The notes: generated by a model not told the origin, from the sequence alone. A stretch of DNA of 64,000 nucleotides from Hemileia vastatrix (GCA_030280995.1 JASXTE010000010.1:25731823-25795822), one strand, 5' to 3'; shown: positions 1 to 12,871, numbered from the stretch's first letter. Made by a program: numbers and translations.

Positions 1-482
1 TAAATAAGAATTTCCTGGGGAATGATGAGCCCAGAACGGATCATATGGAAGTTAATGCCTTTGAATGCATCAACATGAGTTTTGGGGTCTCCTCCTTCAG
101 AAAGAGAAAGAGTAACCATAGAGAGAAAGTGAGAAATCCGTGATCCAACTTTATTGCTGGCGTGTCTTCTTGCAAGAACAGACCACATTTGAGCAGAGGT
201 GTGGCAAGTGTTGACCAGCTTCTTGTTAACATCATCCAATCTGGTGATGATTTCATACCTGCACCTGGTGTCATTTTTGATCCATAAAGCAAGTTGAGCT
301 TTGATTTCAGCGTCTGAAGGTGAACCATCATTGTGAGGAACAGGGGCAGGGACTTGTCCAGAAACAATGCCAAAAAGATCCAGAACTTCAAAGTGAAGAC
401 GCATAATGTGTTCCCAGGTGTCATAGGATTCGTCAGTAAGAGGGGTGACCATAACCTTACTTGAATCCTGATTGGAGGCCAT
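1..482 (-). CDS. Copia A polyprotein, N-terminal Gag fragment
   Basis: The frame starts at the ATG read from 482 downward (MASNQDSS...) and stays open to the window edge, giving about 160 residues of the Copia Gag region. Gag packages the element RNA into cytoplasmic virus-like particles. The residues match the start of the complete copies at 13030 and 43331 almost exactly, with no stop or frameshift in the visible part. The segment lies in the UBN2/Retrotran_gag_2-like region, before the zinc-binding motif. The rest of the frame is outside the window, so whether it is intact cannot be judged. Confidence 0.85.
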   Translation of the reverse strand, partial: MASNQDSSKVMVTPLTDESYDTWEHIMRLHFEVLDLFGIVSGQVPAPVPHNDGSPSDAEIKAQLALWIKNDTRCRYEIITRLDDVNKKLVNTCHTSAQMWSVLARRHASNKVGSRISHFLSMVTLSLSEGGDPKTHVDAFKGINFHMIRSGLIIPQEILI

Positions 483-640
483 GATTTGGTCGAGTCAACA
501 GCAAAGATTTGGAGAGAAAGAAGATGAGATGTGAAGAGGATGATCCAAAATCTGAGAGAAAAGGCTGTTTTATTGTCCAGTAAGCGGTTTTGTTGTAAGT
601 ATTCTTGAGAAAGGTGCTTTAGGCAACTGGGCCCATAACC

Positions 641-1556
641 TGTAGAAGTTTTAGCACAGAGGAAAGCTAAACACAGGTCAATCAGCAACTGTGCACCTTA
701 CAACAACAAGTAACTACAACAAAGCGTGTGCTAAAACTGGACAAAAGACTCTATTCTCCCCACACAGTGCAAAGACTGTCAGATGCGGCCAAAAGGGAAA
801 GCAGTGGACAGGAAGAAGCAGTGGAAGGGATAAAGAGAATAGAGAGAAAGAGAAAGAAAAAGATTTGGATTTCATTGCAAAAACAAACATACCTAAACAC
901 AGGTCAATCAGCAACTGTGCACCTTACAACAACAAGTAACTACAACAAAGCGTGTGCTAAAACTATAAGGGACACAAGTGTGAGCTGCTGTGGTTAGGAC
1001 TAAAAGAATCAGAGAAAAGATAACAGAAAAGAAAAGGAAAGAACCTGGACAAAAGACTCTATTCTCCCCACACAGTGCAAAGACTGTCAGATGCGGCCAA
1101 AAGGGAAAGCAGTGGACAGGAAGAAGCAGTGGAAGGGATAAAGAGAATAGAGAGAAAGAGAAAGAAAAAGATTTGGATGGGGAAAACGGAAATGGCAAAG
1201 AGAGGGCTCATTATATGACAAAGTCCACCATCCAAAACAATAGAAACTAACACGACGTCGACAAAACTACTAAACTACAATACAGAAAAAGAGACAGGTT
1301 CACATCCAAGGAAAAAGTTCCCAGCCGGGGAAAAGATTCACACTCCAGGTAAAGAAACACGTCCTCGAGGTCCAGAATCAATACATTGACTCCGGGTGGG
1401 AAAGAAATGTTGTTCTTGATGCTGGAGCTCGTATCTTTGAAGTTCCTCGGCGGAAAAGGTCAGGAAAAGAGGATATGAGCAAGGAGAATGACTTGAGACG
1501 ATGGTAAGAAGCTGGAGTAAGGAATGGGTCAGGTATTAGAGGCAGAAATTTCAACA
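641..1556 (-). repeat. 5' LTR of Copia A (916 bp)
   Basis: Starts TGTAGAAG and ends TTTCAACA on the plus strand, which is TGTTGAAA...TTCTACA in element orientation. It has the family's duplicated internal modules and length, and matches the LTRs at 6649 and 18634 closely. Confidence 0.93.
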
Positions 1557-2518
1557 GTAAGTATTCTTGAGAGAGGTGCTTTAGGCAACTGGGCCCATAA
1601 CCTGTAGAAGTTTTAGCACAGAGGAAAGCTAAACACAGGTCAATCAGCAACTGTGCACCTTACAACAACAAGTAACTACAACAAAGCGTGTGCTAAAACT
1701 GGACAAAAGACTCTATTCTCCCCACACAGTGCAAAGACTGTCAGATGCGGCCAAAAGGGAAAGCAGTAGACAGGAAGAAGCAGTGGAAGGGACAAAGAGA
1801 ATAGAGAAAAAGAGAAAGAAAAAGATTTGGATATCATTGCAAAAACAAACATACCTAAACACAGGTCAATCAGCAACTGTGCACCTTACAACAACAAGTA
1901 ACTACAACAAAGCGTGTGCTAAAACTATAAGGGACACAAGTGTGAGCTGCTGTGGTTAGGACTAAAAGAATTAGAGAAAAGATAACAGAAAGGAAAAGGA
2001 AAGAACCTGGACAAAAGACTCTATTCTCCCCACACAGTGCAAAGACTGTCAGATGCGGCCAAAAGGGAAAGCAGTAGACAGGAAGAAGCAGTGGAAGGGA
2101 CAAAGAGAATAGAGAAAAAGAGAAAGAAAAAGATTTGGATGGGGAAAACGGAAATGGCAAAGAGAGGCCTCATTATATGACAAAGTCCACCATCCAAAAC
2201 AATAGAAACTAACACGACGTCGACAAAACTATTAAACTACAATACAGAAAAAGAGACAGGTTCACATCCAAGGAAAAAGTTCTCAGCCGGGGAAAAGATT
2301 CACACTCCAGGTAAAGAAACACGTCCTCGAGGTCCAGAATCAATACATTGACTCCGGGTGGGAAAGAAATGTTGTTCTTGATGCTGGAGCTTGTATCTTT
2401 GAAGTTCCTCGGCGGAAAAGGTCAGGAAAAGAGGATATGAGCAAGGAGAATGACTTGAGACGATGGTAAGAAGCTGGAGTAAGGAATGGGTCAGGTATTA
2501 GAGGCAGAAATTTCAACA
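1557..2518 (-). mobile_element. Copia element B, 5' LTR plus 46-bp leader remnant
   Basis: Only the extreme 5' end of B is visible: 46 bp of leader including the primer-binding site (1585-1602), then the 5' LTR (1603-2518). A inserted into its leader; B inserted into the integrase region of copy C. The remainder must lie left of the window, beyond A. Confidence 0.9.
1603..2518 (-). repeat. 5' LTR of Copia B (916 bp)
   Basis: Full 916-bp LTR, TGTAGAAG...TTTCAACA on the plus strand. It carries private substitutions (for example AGCAGTAGACAGG where other copies have GTGGACAGG, present in both internal modules), so it is a slightly different lineage from A and E. Confidence 0.92.
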
Positions 2519-4350
2519 TCACAAACAAGCTTTTTGATTTTGAAGCCAGATTGCAGCTCTACAGATGCCTTGTATTCCAAGAAATATTTGAATACTTGGG
2601 CTTTTGAGGAAAGAAGGTAAACATGACGGTATGAAGTGGCCTGATCAGTGAACTTAAGGTAATACTGAGAACCATCAAAAGAAGGAGGTTGAATTTTCCC
2701 AGATAAATCCGTGTGGATAACTTCAAGAGGATTTTTGGCAACAGGCAACTGGCCAGGAAAGGAAGCATGGGTTTGTTTACCCAACACACACGGTTCACAA
2801 AAATGCATTTCAGAATCAGACAAACTAGAACTAGATACATCAGATGCCATTCCATTAAAAAGTTTTTGAATATATGGGGCGTATGGATGTCCTAATCTGT
2901 TGTGCCAGAGAGTTAGAGACTGACTTGAAGCTTTTGCATAGAGAGCTGAGGAATTAGGGGGAGACATGCCTTGTGGAACCACAGAAACTTCAAATAATGA
3001 ATTGGAGATGACTCCTCCCATATAATTCTTTCCATTACGTGAAATAATGAAGTTTGATGTAGGATTAACTGGTGCAGGGATGAGAAGACAGCCAGTTCTC
3101 CAAAGACGTCCCAGGGAGATGAGATTCCTTCCAAGATCAGGGACATAAAGAGCATCAGAAAAGAAAACTTTTCCTTCCATTCCTCCAGAAGCAGCAACAG
3201 TTCCTTTTCCAGTTGCATAGATTGATTTCCCAATACCAGCAAGTTGAATTCGAATGTTGACAGGTTGAAAGGTGATGAAACTGTCTCTGTTGTTAAACAT
3301 ATGACAGCTGGCCCCAGAATCAATAATTGGAGAAAGGTTTGAGGAATGAGAAGCCATGGAAGCAGAAGCGTTGATAATGCAGTCAGAATTTGATTTTTCA
3401 GACACGCAGGCAACAGCTGTAAAAAGAAATTCTTCATCAGAAGGGAAGACAAAAGCACAATTGGCCGTGGCATCAGGTTGTTCTTCCTGAGGAGGGGGAA
3501 CAGGAGTTGCTTTGTTGGAATTGTCCTTTGATGGGGCAGCTGAGTTGGCTTGGTTCTTCTTGGGACGCTGTTCAGGATGTTGAACAAAGCAATGATTGTC
3601 ATCATGTCCAACATTTTGACCATGAACAGAACATGAGAGTTTGCTGCGTGCCTTGGATTTGGATGATTTTGATGATTTGGCTGAGGCAGAGTGAGCATTG
3701 ACATTTGACATAGCATTGTGAAATTCATCAACAACTTTGTCATCAGCAGCGTAATCCAGGAAAGAAGATAAAACATCATCCAGATGCAGGTGATCAATTT
3801 CCTGTCTGTCTCTGGTGAGCAAACCACGCCAATGTTTGAAGGAGGGTGGAAGAGTGGCAAAAAAGAGATAAATAAGAATTTCCTGGGGAATGATGAGCCC
3901 AGAACGGATCATATGGAAGTTAATGCCTTTGAATGCATCAACATGAGTTTTGGGGTCTCCTCCTTCAGAAAGAGAAAGAGTAACCATAGAGAGAAAGTGA
4001 GAAATCCGTGATCCAACTTTATTGCTGGCGTGTCTTCTTGCAAGAACAGACCACATTTGAGCAGAGGTGTGGCAAGTGTTGACCAGCTTCTTGTTAACAT
4101 CATCCAATCTGGTGATGATTTCATACCTGCACCTGGTGTCATTTTTGATCCATAAAGCAAGTTGAGCTTTGATTTCAGCGTCTGAAGGTGAACCATCATT
4201 GTGATGAACAGGGGCAGGGACTTGTCCAGAAACAATGCCAAAAAGATCCAGAACTTCAAAGTGAAGACGCATAATGTGTTCCCAGGTGTCATAGGATTCG
4301 TCAGTGAGAGGGGTGACCATAACCTTACTTGAATCCTGATTGGAGGCCAT
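2519..4350 (-). CDS. Copia C polyprotein, Gag-protease-integrase fragment
   Basis: The frame runs from ATG at 4350 for about 610 residues and includes Gag, the CX2HX5HX4C zinc motif, the aspartic protease DSGA motif, the GAG-pre-integrase HHCC region and the first integrase catalytic Asp. It breaks just after KKLVCD, at the second catalytic Asp, where the LTR of B begins. The frame then reads nine codons of LTR (VEISASNT) to a stop at 2491, so translation would give a 619-residue truncated protein without a complete integrase catalytic triad, RT or RNase H. There is no other stop or shift in this part, so the disruption is recent and caused by insertion. Confidence 0.88.
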
Positions 4351-4508
4351 GATTTGGTCGAGTCAACAGCAAAGATTTGGAGAGAAAGAAGATGAGATAT
4401 GAAGAGGATGATCCAAAATCTGAGAGAAAAGGCTGTTTTATTGTCCAGTAAGCGGTTTTGTTGTAAGTATTCTTGAGAGAGGTGCTTTAGGCAACTGGGC
4501 CCATAACC

Positions 4509-5424
4509 TGTAGAAGTTTTAGCACAGAGGAAAGCTAAACACAGGTCAATCAGCAACTGTGCACCTTACAACAACAAGTAACTACAACAAAGCGTGTGCT
4601 AAAACTGGACAAAAGACTCTATTCTCCCCACACAGTGCAAAGACTGTCAGATGCGGCCAAAAGGGAAAGCAGTGGACAGGAAGAAGCAGTGGAAGGGATA
4701 AAGAGAATAGAGAAAAAGAGAAAGAAAATGATTTGGATATCATTGCAAAAACAAACATACCTAAACACAGGTCAATCAGCAACTGTGCACCTTACAACAA
4801 CAAGTAACTACAACAAAGCGTGTGCTAAAACTATAAGGGACACAAGTGTGAGCTGCTGTGGTTAGGACTAAAAGAATCAGAGAAAAGATAACAGAAAAGA
4901 AAAGGAAAGAACCTGGACAAAAGACTCTATTCTCCCCACACAGTGCAAAGACTGTCAGATGCGGCCAAAAGGGAAAGCAGTGGACAGGAAGAAGCAGTGG
5001 AAGGGATAAAGAGAATAGAGAAAAAGAGAAAGAAAATGATTTGGATGGGGAAAACGGAAATGGCAAAGAGAGGGCTCATTATATGACAAAGTCCACCATC
5101 CAAAACAATAGAAACTAACACGACGTCGACAAAACTACTAAACTACAATACAGAAAAAGAGACAGGTTCACATCCAAGGAAAAAGTTCCCAGCCGGGGAA
5201 AAGATTCACACTCCAGGTAAAGAAACACGTCCTCGAGGTCCAGAATCAATACATTGACTCCGGGTGGGAAAGAAATGTTGTTCTTGATGCTGGAGCTCGT
5301 ATCTTTGAAGTTCCTCGGCGGAAAAGGTCAGGAAAAGAGGATATGAGCAAGGAGAATGACTTGAGATGATGGTAAGAAGCTGGAGTAAGGAATGGGTCAG
5401 GTATTAGAGGCAGAAATTTCAACA
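4509..5424 (-). repeat. 5' LTR of Copia C (916 bp)
   Basis: Family LTR with both internal modules. Diagnostic variants AGAAAATGATTTGG occur in both modules, which suggests gene conversion or joint inheritance of the two modules within this copy. Confidence 0.92.
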
Positions 5425-6648
5425 TCTTGTTGAACAAAATGAAGACACTGATGAAGTTGAACTTGATGTCAATAATTCTTCCAGTGACGGTGAAAGTAAT
5501 ATCTCCTATGACAATGAATCTGTTAAAGATGTTTTAATGTTGGAACATGATGTCCATTATTTAAATAATATATCTGAAGATTGTGTATTGAATTTATCTT
5601 CAGTAGAAAATGCTAAGATAATTAAAGATATTACTAACAATTCTATTAATATATCCCCTTTAAAGGCACCTGTTATCATTAATGGTAAAAATGTTGATGT
5701 AGTTCTTGATTCTGGTGCTGGAGGAAGTGTAGTATCTGAAAAAGCTTTGGCTTCAGTGGATAAGGAATATTTGAGTAAATATTTACCTATAACTTCTGAA
5801 AAATGGAGAGGGTATGGTTCTACCTTATTTCCTATTGGCAAATACAAAACCTCTGTATTCTTCTAATATAATGGTGGTTTTGTCAGAGCTGTTTGTGAGT
5901 TTGTTGTCATGAAAAATGATAATTTAAGCAATTGGTTTATTATGGGAAATGATGTTTTAACCATGTTTGGTGTGAAACTGGACCCAGCAAATAATTGCTT
6001 TACCTTAGGAATGAATGGGAAAAGGAAATTCAAAATTTCTTCTCCTAGAACTTCTGGGCATTTGTTGAAATCTTGTAACTCACTGATCCATTGTAAAGGA
6101 AGAACAACAACTGAAATGGATGATTTATTACATGAAATAAATACCGCTTCTTTTGGTGATCAGTTGACTAGTGAACAAGAAGATTCTATTGTTACCTTTA
6201 TAACCTCTTTCCCTATGGCTTTTGCTCATGGTTCTCATGTCTTGGGAATTGTTCAGGAAGAGATGAAAATTACCTTATCCTGTTATTTGAGTGACATTCC
6301 TCCTACCCTTAAGAAAAAACCATATCCTGCTTCTCCATCAAAAAGAAAAGATATTGAAGATAATATTGCAACATTATTAAAAATGAATATCATTGAAAAA
6401 GTAGATGTCACCCCCAAATATTGTGTCATCCCCCCAATCTTGATTTCTTATGAAAAAGATAAGGCTAGATTATGTGGAGATTACAGAGCTTTGAACACTT
6501 ATACTGTTGATGATATCTATCCATTACCCAGAATTAATTCAATACATGCTACCTTGCAAGGTGCAAAATTTATTAGTTGTCTGGATGGTAATAAAGGTTA
6601 TCATCAAGTTCCAGTTGAGAAAAATTCTCAAAATTTTTTGCTTATTGC
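5425..6648 (+). pseudogene. Gypsy D gag-pol remnant: protease and N-terminal RT
   Basis: Read in the plus direction this matches the gag-pol of G from just after its zinc knuckle. It includes the protease motif DSGAGGSVVSEKAL (5709 onward) and the RT start (RLCGDYRALNTYT, about 6471), up to NFLLIA where Copia E is inserted. A TAA at 5864 replaces a Lys codon that G keeps, so the chain is terminated after the protease core. The neighbouring sequence is well conserved with G, which makes this a fairly young pseudogene. The frame then reads 24 codons of the E LTR before stopping. Confidence 0.9.
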
Positions 6649-7564
6649 TGTAGAAGTTTTAGCACAGAGGAAAGCTAAACACAGGTCAATCAGCAACTGT
6701 GCACCTTACAACAACAAGTAACTACAACAAAGCGTGTGCTAAAACTGGACAAAAGACTCTATTCTCCCCACACAGTGCAAAGACTGTCAGATGCGGCCAA
6801 AAGGGAAAGCAGTGGACAGGAAGAAGCAGTGGAAGGGATAAAGAGAATAGAGAGAAAGAGAAAGAAAAAGATTTGGATTTCATTGCAAAAACAAACATAC
6901 CTAAACACAGGTCAATCAGCAACTGTGCACCTTACAACAACAAGTAACTACAACAAAGCGTGTGCTAAAACTATAAGGGACACAAGTGTGAGCTGCTGTG
7001 GTTAGGACTAAAAGAATCAGAGAAAAGATAACAGAAAAGAAAAGGAAAGAACCTGGACAAAAGACTCTATTCTCCCCACACAGTGCAAAGACTGTCAGAT
7101 GCGGCCAAAAGGGAAAGCAGTGGACAGGAAGAAGCAGTGGAAGGGATAAAGAGAATAGAGAGAAAGAGAAAGAAAAAGATTTGGATGGGGAAAACGGAAA
7201 TGGCAAAGAGAGGGCTCATTATATGACAAAGTCCACCATCCAAAACAATAGAAACTAACACGACGTCGACAAAACTACTAAACTACAATACAGAAAAAGA
7301 GACAGGTTCACATCCAAGGAAAAAGTTCCCAGCCGGGGAAAAGATTCACACTCCAGGTAAAGAAACACGTCCTCGAGGTCCAGAATCAATACATTGACTC
7401 CGGGTGGGAAAGAAATGTTGTTCTTGATGCTGGAGCTCGTATCTTTGAAGTTCCTCGGCGGAAAAGGTCAGGAAAAGAGGATATGAGCAAGGAGAATGAC
7501 TTGAGACGATGGTAAGAAGCTGGAGTAAGGAATGGGTCAGGTATTAGAGGCAGAAATTTCAACA
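6649..7564 (-). repeat. 3' LTR of Copia E (916 bp)
   Basis: TGTAGAAG...TTTCAACA on the plus strand. It is followed at 7565 by the C-run of the polypurine tract (AAGGGGGGG on the minus strand), which marks it as the 3' LTR. Confidence 0.95.
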
Positions 7565-10500
7565 CCCCCCCTTAATACCAGACCCATGAGTTTGAGGAGA
7601 TAAGACAGCTTGACTTTTCCTAAAGATTTTGTAAGAAGATCAGCCACCATGTGTTCAGTTGAAATGTGTTGAAGCTGAAAATGATTTTTGTTGATGCTTT
7701 CAGTAATCCAACAAAGTTGAGTGTCCACATGTTTTGATCTTTGACGGTATCTGAGTGAATCCTTGCATTGTGAAATGGAACTGGCATTGTCAGCAAGGAT
7801 TAAAGGTGAAGGTGACTTAGGAATATTGAAGGAAGTAAGTAATTTAGTCAGCCAGATTGCTTCACATCCAGCATCCACAATGCCTCTGAACTCAGCTTCA
7901 GTACTAGAGATAGTGACGACTTGCTGCTTTTTAGAACTCCAGGAAATAGCTCCTCCATTGAGTATGGCAACATACCCTCCAGTTGAGCGCCTGGTATCAG
8001 GATCCCCAGCATAATCAGTGTCAGAGTAAATAAGAGGACAGAGTGATGGATGATTTGGAATTGGGCATTTTCCTCCAAAAGTGAGAGATGATGATGAAGT
8101 GGCACGCAGATATCTGAAAGTGTGTTTGACAGCAAGCCAGTGTTTGATACCTGGTTCAATGAGATGTTGAGATAATGCACCAACTGCAAAAGAGAGATCA
8201 GGTCTTGTTGCAACAGACAAATAGTTGAGTGCACCAATAGCAGAGCGGTAATTGATTTTCAGAGCATTGAATTCAGCAATTTCTTCACTGGTTGCTTTGA
8301 CAGGATAATCATTTGGGGATAAGGGAGTGAGACAGGGATTACAGTTGGCCATATTCCAGTTGGACAAAACTTTTTCAGCATAAGAATCTTGTGATAAAGA
8401 AAGAGTACGTGCTGTTCTGTTCCTGGTGAGACGCATTCCCAAAATCCAAGTGGCAGGACCAAGATCATCCATCTCAAATTCAGTTTTGATTTTGTCTTTG
8501 AACCAAAGAAAATGATTACCAGTAATGACCATATCATCAACATGAAGATAAATGATACAGATTTGTGATTTGTTTCTCCAAACATACACACACTGATCAC
8601 ACTTAAGGGGGGAGAAGTTGAGCTTGCACAAGTAGTCATTTATACGTGAATTCCAGCAAAAGGGAGCTTGTTTGATGCCATAAAGAGGACGCAACAATTG
8701 GCAAACTTTACCTTCATTTCCAGCAGTTAGTGTTCCTTCAGGTTGTTCCATATAAACAGTTTCATTTAAGTTTCCCTGGAGAAAAGCTGCCACTACATCC
8801 ATTTGATGAACATCCCAGTCAAAATAAGCTGCTAAAGAAAGAATGGTCCTGAGAGAAGTGATCCGTCCAGTGGGTGCAAAAGTTTCATGAAAATCTATTC
8901 CTAGGATTTGAGAATATCCTTTTGCTACACAACGGGCTTTGAACTTGGAAACACCACCATCAGCATTAGGTTTAACCCTGAAAACCCACCTGCAGCCAAT
9001 TACATTAGCTTTTTCAGGCCTGGGGACAATTTTCCAAGTGTTACAACGCTGAAGTGCTTGATGTTCATGTTTCACAGCCTCTGCCCATTCTGCTGAATAT
9101 TTGGAATAGATTGCTTGCTTATAACACTGGGGTTCAGGAATTTCATGAGCTAGCAAGGGAGCTTCTAGAGAGAAAGCAAAGGCATTTGCTGCATATAACC
9201 CAAGAGGGTCAGGAGAATCAGAGTAGGAATCATGTTGATAATGATCATAATAAATCTGACGTAAATGTTCAGGAGTGGATGTTTCAGCTGAAGAGTTGTC
9301 AGAATAACTGGGGGATTGTGATGAGGGAACATAATCAGGATCTGCTGGATTGTCTGGCTCAATTGATGAATATGATGGATCAGATTGACTGGAACCTTCT
9401 TCATCTGGGACATTGGAATGAGGTAATCTTGTTAAGTGGCCAGGTGAAGGACAAGGAGTTGAATTAGAAGGTGTGCCGGACATGTGAAAATCAGAGGAAG
9501 AAGAAGAAGAAGGAGAATTATCTTCAGAATGTGAATCAGAAATGTTTCCTGAGGATGGATCATGAGTTGGAGACTCAGAAGGAGATTGAGCTGGAGAAAA
9601 GGAAAGTCCAGGTGTTGGAAGTGGTTGACTGTCATGAATTTGATCTGGAATTTGCTTCATCAGTTGTGACCATTGAGGGCGCTTAAATCTGGAGTCAAGA
9701 AAGGGGAAGAAATTTTCATTGAAGGCCACAGATTTGGCAATAACAATCTTTTTAAGCTCAAGATCCCAAACACGATAATTTGTTGTTCCAACTTCATATC
9801 CAAGCATGACACACTTTCTGGCATTAGCTGAAAACTTTCCAGGACGTTGATGTTTATCAAGAAAAGCATAGCAAGCACAACCAAAAACTCTGAGGTGTGA
9901 GACTCTGGGTTTGGATTTATTCCAGGCTTCAAAAGGAGTTGATTTGTTTTGAAGAGCTTTGGTTGGTAATCTGTTTTCAAGATATACTGCTGTTTTAACT
10001 GCTTCAGACCATAGGTGAATTGGTGCATTAGAATGAAACATCATGGTTTTGGATTTTTCAGTGGTAATACGGTTTCCTCTCTCAGAAATTGGATTTTGTT
10101 GGGGAGTGTAAGGAGCCGTAACTTGAAGAGCAATGCCATGTTGTTTAAGAAAGTTGACCAGACTAGAGTTGATATACTCACCACCACCGTCACAAACAAG
10201 CTTTTTGATTTTGAAGCCAGATTGCAGCTCTACAGATGCCTTGTATTCCAAGAAATATTTGAATACTTGGGCTTTTGAGGAAAGAAGGTAAACATGACGG
10301 TATGAAGTGGCCTGATCAGTGAACTTAAGGTAATACTGAGAACCATCAAAAGAAGGAGGTTGAATTTTCCCAGATAAATCCGTGTGGATAACTTCAAGAG
10401 GATTTTTGGCAACAGGCAACTGGCCAGGAAAGGAAGCATGGGTTTGTTTACCCAACACACACGGTTCACAAAAATGCATTTCAGAATCAGACAAACTAGA

Positions 10501-11954
10501 ACTAGATACATCAGATGCCATTCCATTAAAAAGTTTTTGAATATATGGGGCGTATGGATGTCCTAATCTGTTGTGCCAGAGAGTTAGAGACTGACTTGAA
10601 GCTTTTGCATAAAGAGCTGAGGAATTAGGGGGAGACATGCCTTGTGGAACCACAGAAACTTCAAATAATGAATTGGAGATGACTCCTCCCATATAATTCT
10701 TTCCATTACGTGAAATAATGAAGTTTGATGTAGGATTAACTGGTGCAGGGATGAGAAGACAACCAGTTCTCCAAAGACGTCCCAGGGAGATGAGATTCCT
10801 TCCAAGATCAGGGACATAAAGAGCATCAGAAAAGAAAACTTTTCCTTCCATTCCTCCAGAAGCAGCAACAGTTCCTTTTCCAGTTGCATAGATTGATTTC
10901 CCAATACCAGCAAGTTGAATTCGAATGTTGACAGGTTGAAAGGTGATGAAACTGTCTCTGTTGTTAAACATATGACAGCTGGCCCCAGAATCAATAATTG
11001 GAGAAAGGTTTGAGGAATGAGAAGCCATGGAAGCAGAAGCGTTGATAATGCAGTCAGAATTTGATTTTTCAGACAAGCAGGCAACAGCTGTAAAAAGAAA
11101 TTCTTCATCAGAAGGGAAGACAAAAGCACAATTGGCCGTGACATCAGGTTGTTCTTCCTGAGGAGGGGGAACAGGAGTTGCTTTGTTGGAATTGTCCTTT
11201 GATGGGGCAGCTGAGTTGGCTTGGTTCTTCTTGGGACGCAATTCAGGATGTTGAACAAAGCAATGATTGTCATCATGTCCAACATTTTGACCATGAACAG
11301 AACATGAGAGTTTGCTGCGTGCCTTGGATTTGGATGATTTTGATGATTTGGCTGAGGCAGAGTGAGCATTGACATTTGACATAGCATTGTGAAATTCATC
11401 AACAACTTTGTCATCAGCAGCGTAATCCAGGAAAGAAGATAAAACATCATCCAGATGCAGGTGATCAATTTCCTGTCTGTCTCTGGTGAGCAAACCACGC
11501 CAATGTTTGAAGGAAGGTGGAAGAGTGGCAAAAAAGAGATAAATAAGAATTTCCTGGGGAATGATGAGCCCAGAACGGATCATATGGAAGTTAATGCCTT
11601 TGAATGCATCAACATGAGTTTTGGGGTCTCCTCCTTCAGAAAGAGAAAGAGTAACCATAGAGAGAAAGTGAGAAATCCGTGATCCAACTTTATTGCTGGC
11701 GTGTCTTCTTGCAAGAACAGACCACATTTGAGCAGAGGTGTGGCAAGTGTTGACCAGCTTCTTGTTAACATCATCCAATCTGGTGATGATTTCATACCTG
11801 CACCTGGTGTCATTTTTGATCCATAAAGCAAGTTGAGCTTTGATTTCAGCGTCTGAAGGTGAACCATCATTGTGAGGAACAGGGGCAGGGACTTGTCCAG
11901 AAACAATGCCAAAAAGATCCAGAACTTCAAAGTGAAGACGCATAATGTGTTCCC
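7537..11954 (-). CDS. Copia E polyprotein, Gag to RNase H (C-terminal 98%)
   Basis: This is the main part of E's polyprotein; its first 22 codons lie beyond F at 18409-18475. It carries every domain in Copia order: Gag, CX2HX5HX4C motif, protease DSGA, integrase HHCC and DD35E, reverse transcriptase with LHVDDM, and RNase H with Asp-Glu-Asp. The frame has no internal stop and ends inside the 3' LTR, 28 nt past its edge. In its present state the first usable ATG after F is the Met of MRLHFEVL (11943), giving 1468 residues that lack the natural start. Only F's insertion breaks it. Confidence 0.9.
7565..7573 (-). other. Polypurine tract of Copia E
   Basis: Reads AAGGGGGGG on the minus strand immediately before the 3' LTR, the expected plus-strand DNA primer of LTR retrotransposons. 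Confidence 0.85.
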
Positions 11955-12871
11955 TGTTGAAATTTCTGCCTCTAATACCTGACCCATTCCTTACTCCAGC
12001 TTCTTACCATCGTCTCAAGTCATTCTCCTTGCTCATATCCTCTTTTCCTGACCTTTTCCGCCGAGGAACTTCAAAGATACGAGCTCCAGCATCAAGAACA
12101 ACATTTCTTTCCCACCCGGAGTCAATGTATTGATTCTGGACCTCGAGGACGTGTTTCTTTACCTGGAGTGTGAATCTTTTCCCCGGCTGGGAACTTTTTC
12201 CTTGGATGTGAACCTGTCTCTTTTTCTGTATTGTAGTTTAGTAGTTTTGTCGACGTTGTGTTAGTTTCTATTGTTTTGGATGGTGGACTTTGTCATATAA
12301 TGAGCCCTCTCTTTGCCATTTCCGTTTTCCCCATCCAAATCTTTTTCTTTCTCTTTCTCTCTATTCTCTTTATCCCTTCCACTGCTTCTTCCTGTCCACT
12401 GCTTTCCCTTTTGGCCGCATCTGACAGTCTTTGCACTGTGTGGGGAGAATAGAGTCTTTTGTCCAGGTTCTTTCCTTTTCTTTTCTGTTATCTTTTCTCT
12501 GATTCTTTTAGTCCTAACCACAGCAGCTCACACTTGTGTCCCTTATAGTTTTAGCACACGCTTTGTTGTAGTTACTTGTTGTTGTAAGGTGCACAGTTGC
12601 TGATTGACCTGTGTTTAGGTATGTTTGTTTTTTGCAATGAAATCCAAATCTTTTTCTTTCTCTTTCTCTCTATTCTCTTTATCCCTTCCACTGCTTCTTC
12701 CTGTCCACTGCTTTCCCTTTTGGCCGCATCTGACAGTCTTTGCACTGTGTGGGGAGAATAGAGTCTTTTGTCCAGTTTTAGCACACGCTTTGTTGTAGTT
12801 ACTTGTTGTTGTAAGGTGCACAGTTGCTGATTGACCTGTGTTTAGCTTTCCTCTGTGCTAAAACTTCTACA
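11955..12871 (+). repeat. 5' LTR of Copia F, with duplicated internal modules
   Basis: 917 bp, TGTTGAAA...TTCTACA. Two modules are each present twice: a 134-bp pyrimidine-rich module at 12333-12466 and 12642-12775, and a 72-bp module at 12547-12618 and 12774-12845. They are separated by unique spacers, so the order is Y-s2-X-s1-Y-X. A TATA-like CATATAATG near 12294 is a possible promoter element. Confidence 0.95.

Larger units (their letters stand above)
1..1556 (-). mobile_element. Copia element A, 5' part only
   Basis: Minus-strand Ty1/Copia copy cut by the left window edge. It contains the 5' LTR (641-1556), the primer-binding leader (483-640) and the first 160 or so gag codons (1-482). 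It inserted into the leader of a second copy of the same family (B): the sequence after 1556 resumes B's leader with GTAAG, the probable TSD. The other TSD copy and the 3' LTR are outside the window. Confidence 0.93.
2519..5424 (-). mobile_element. Copia element C, 5' half, truncated by B
   Basis: Minus-strand Copia copy made of the 5' LTR (4509-5424), primer site and leader (4351-4508), and a coding region from 4350 down to 2519, where B interrupts it. It sits in Gypsy D: sequence after 5424 continues D's gag-pol in the plus direction. The other side of C is outside the window. Confidence 0.92.

Noticed and set aside
691..1253. Sets of 60-100 codon frames on both strands inside every Copia LTR
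   Set aside because: They recur because the LTR recurs; they are low-complexity, overlap each other and have no conserved start or domain.
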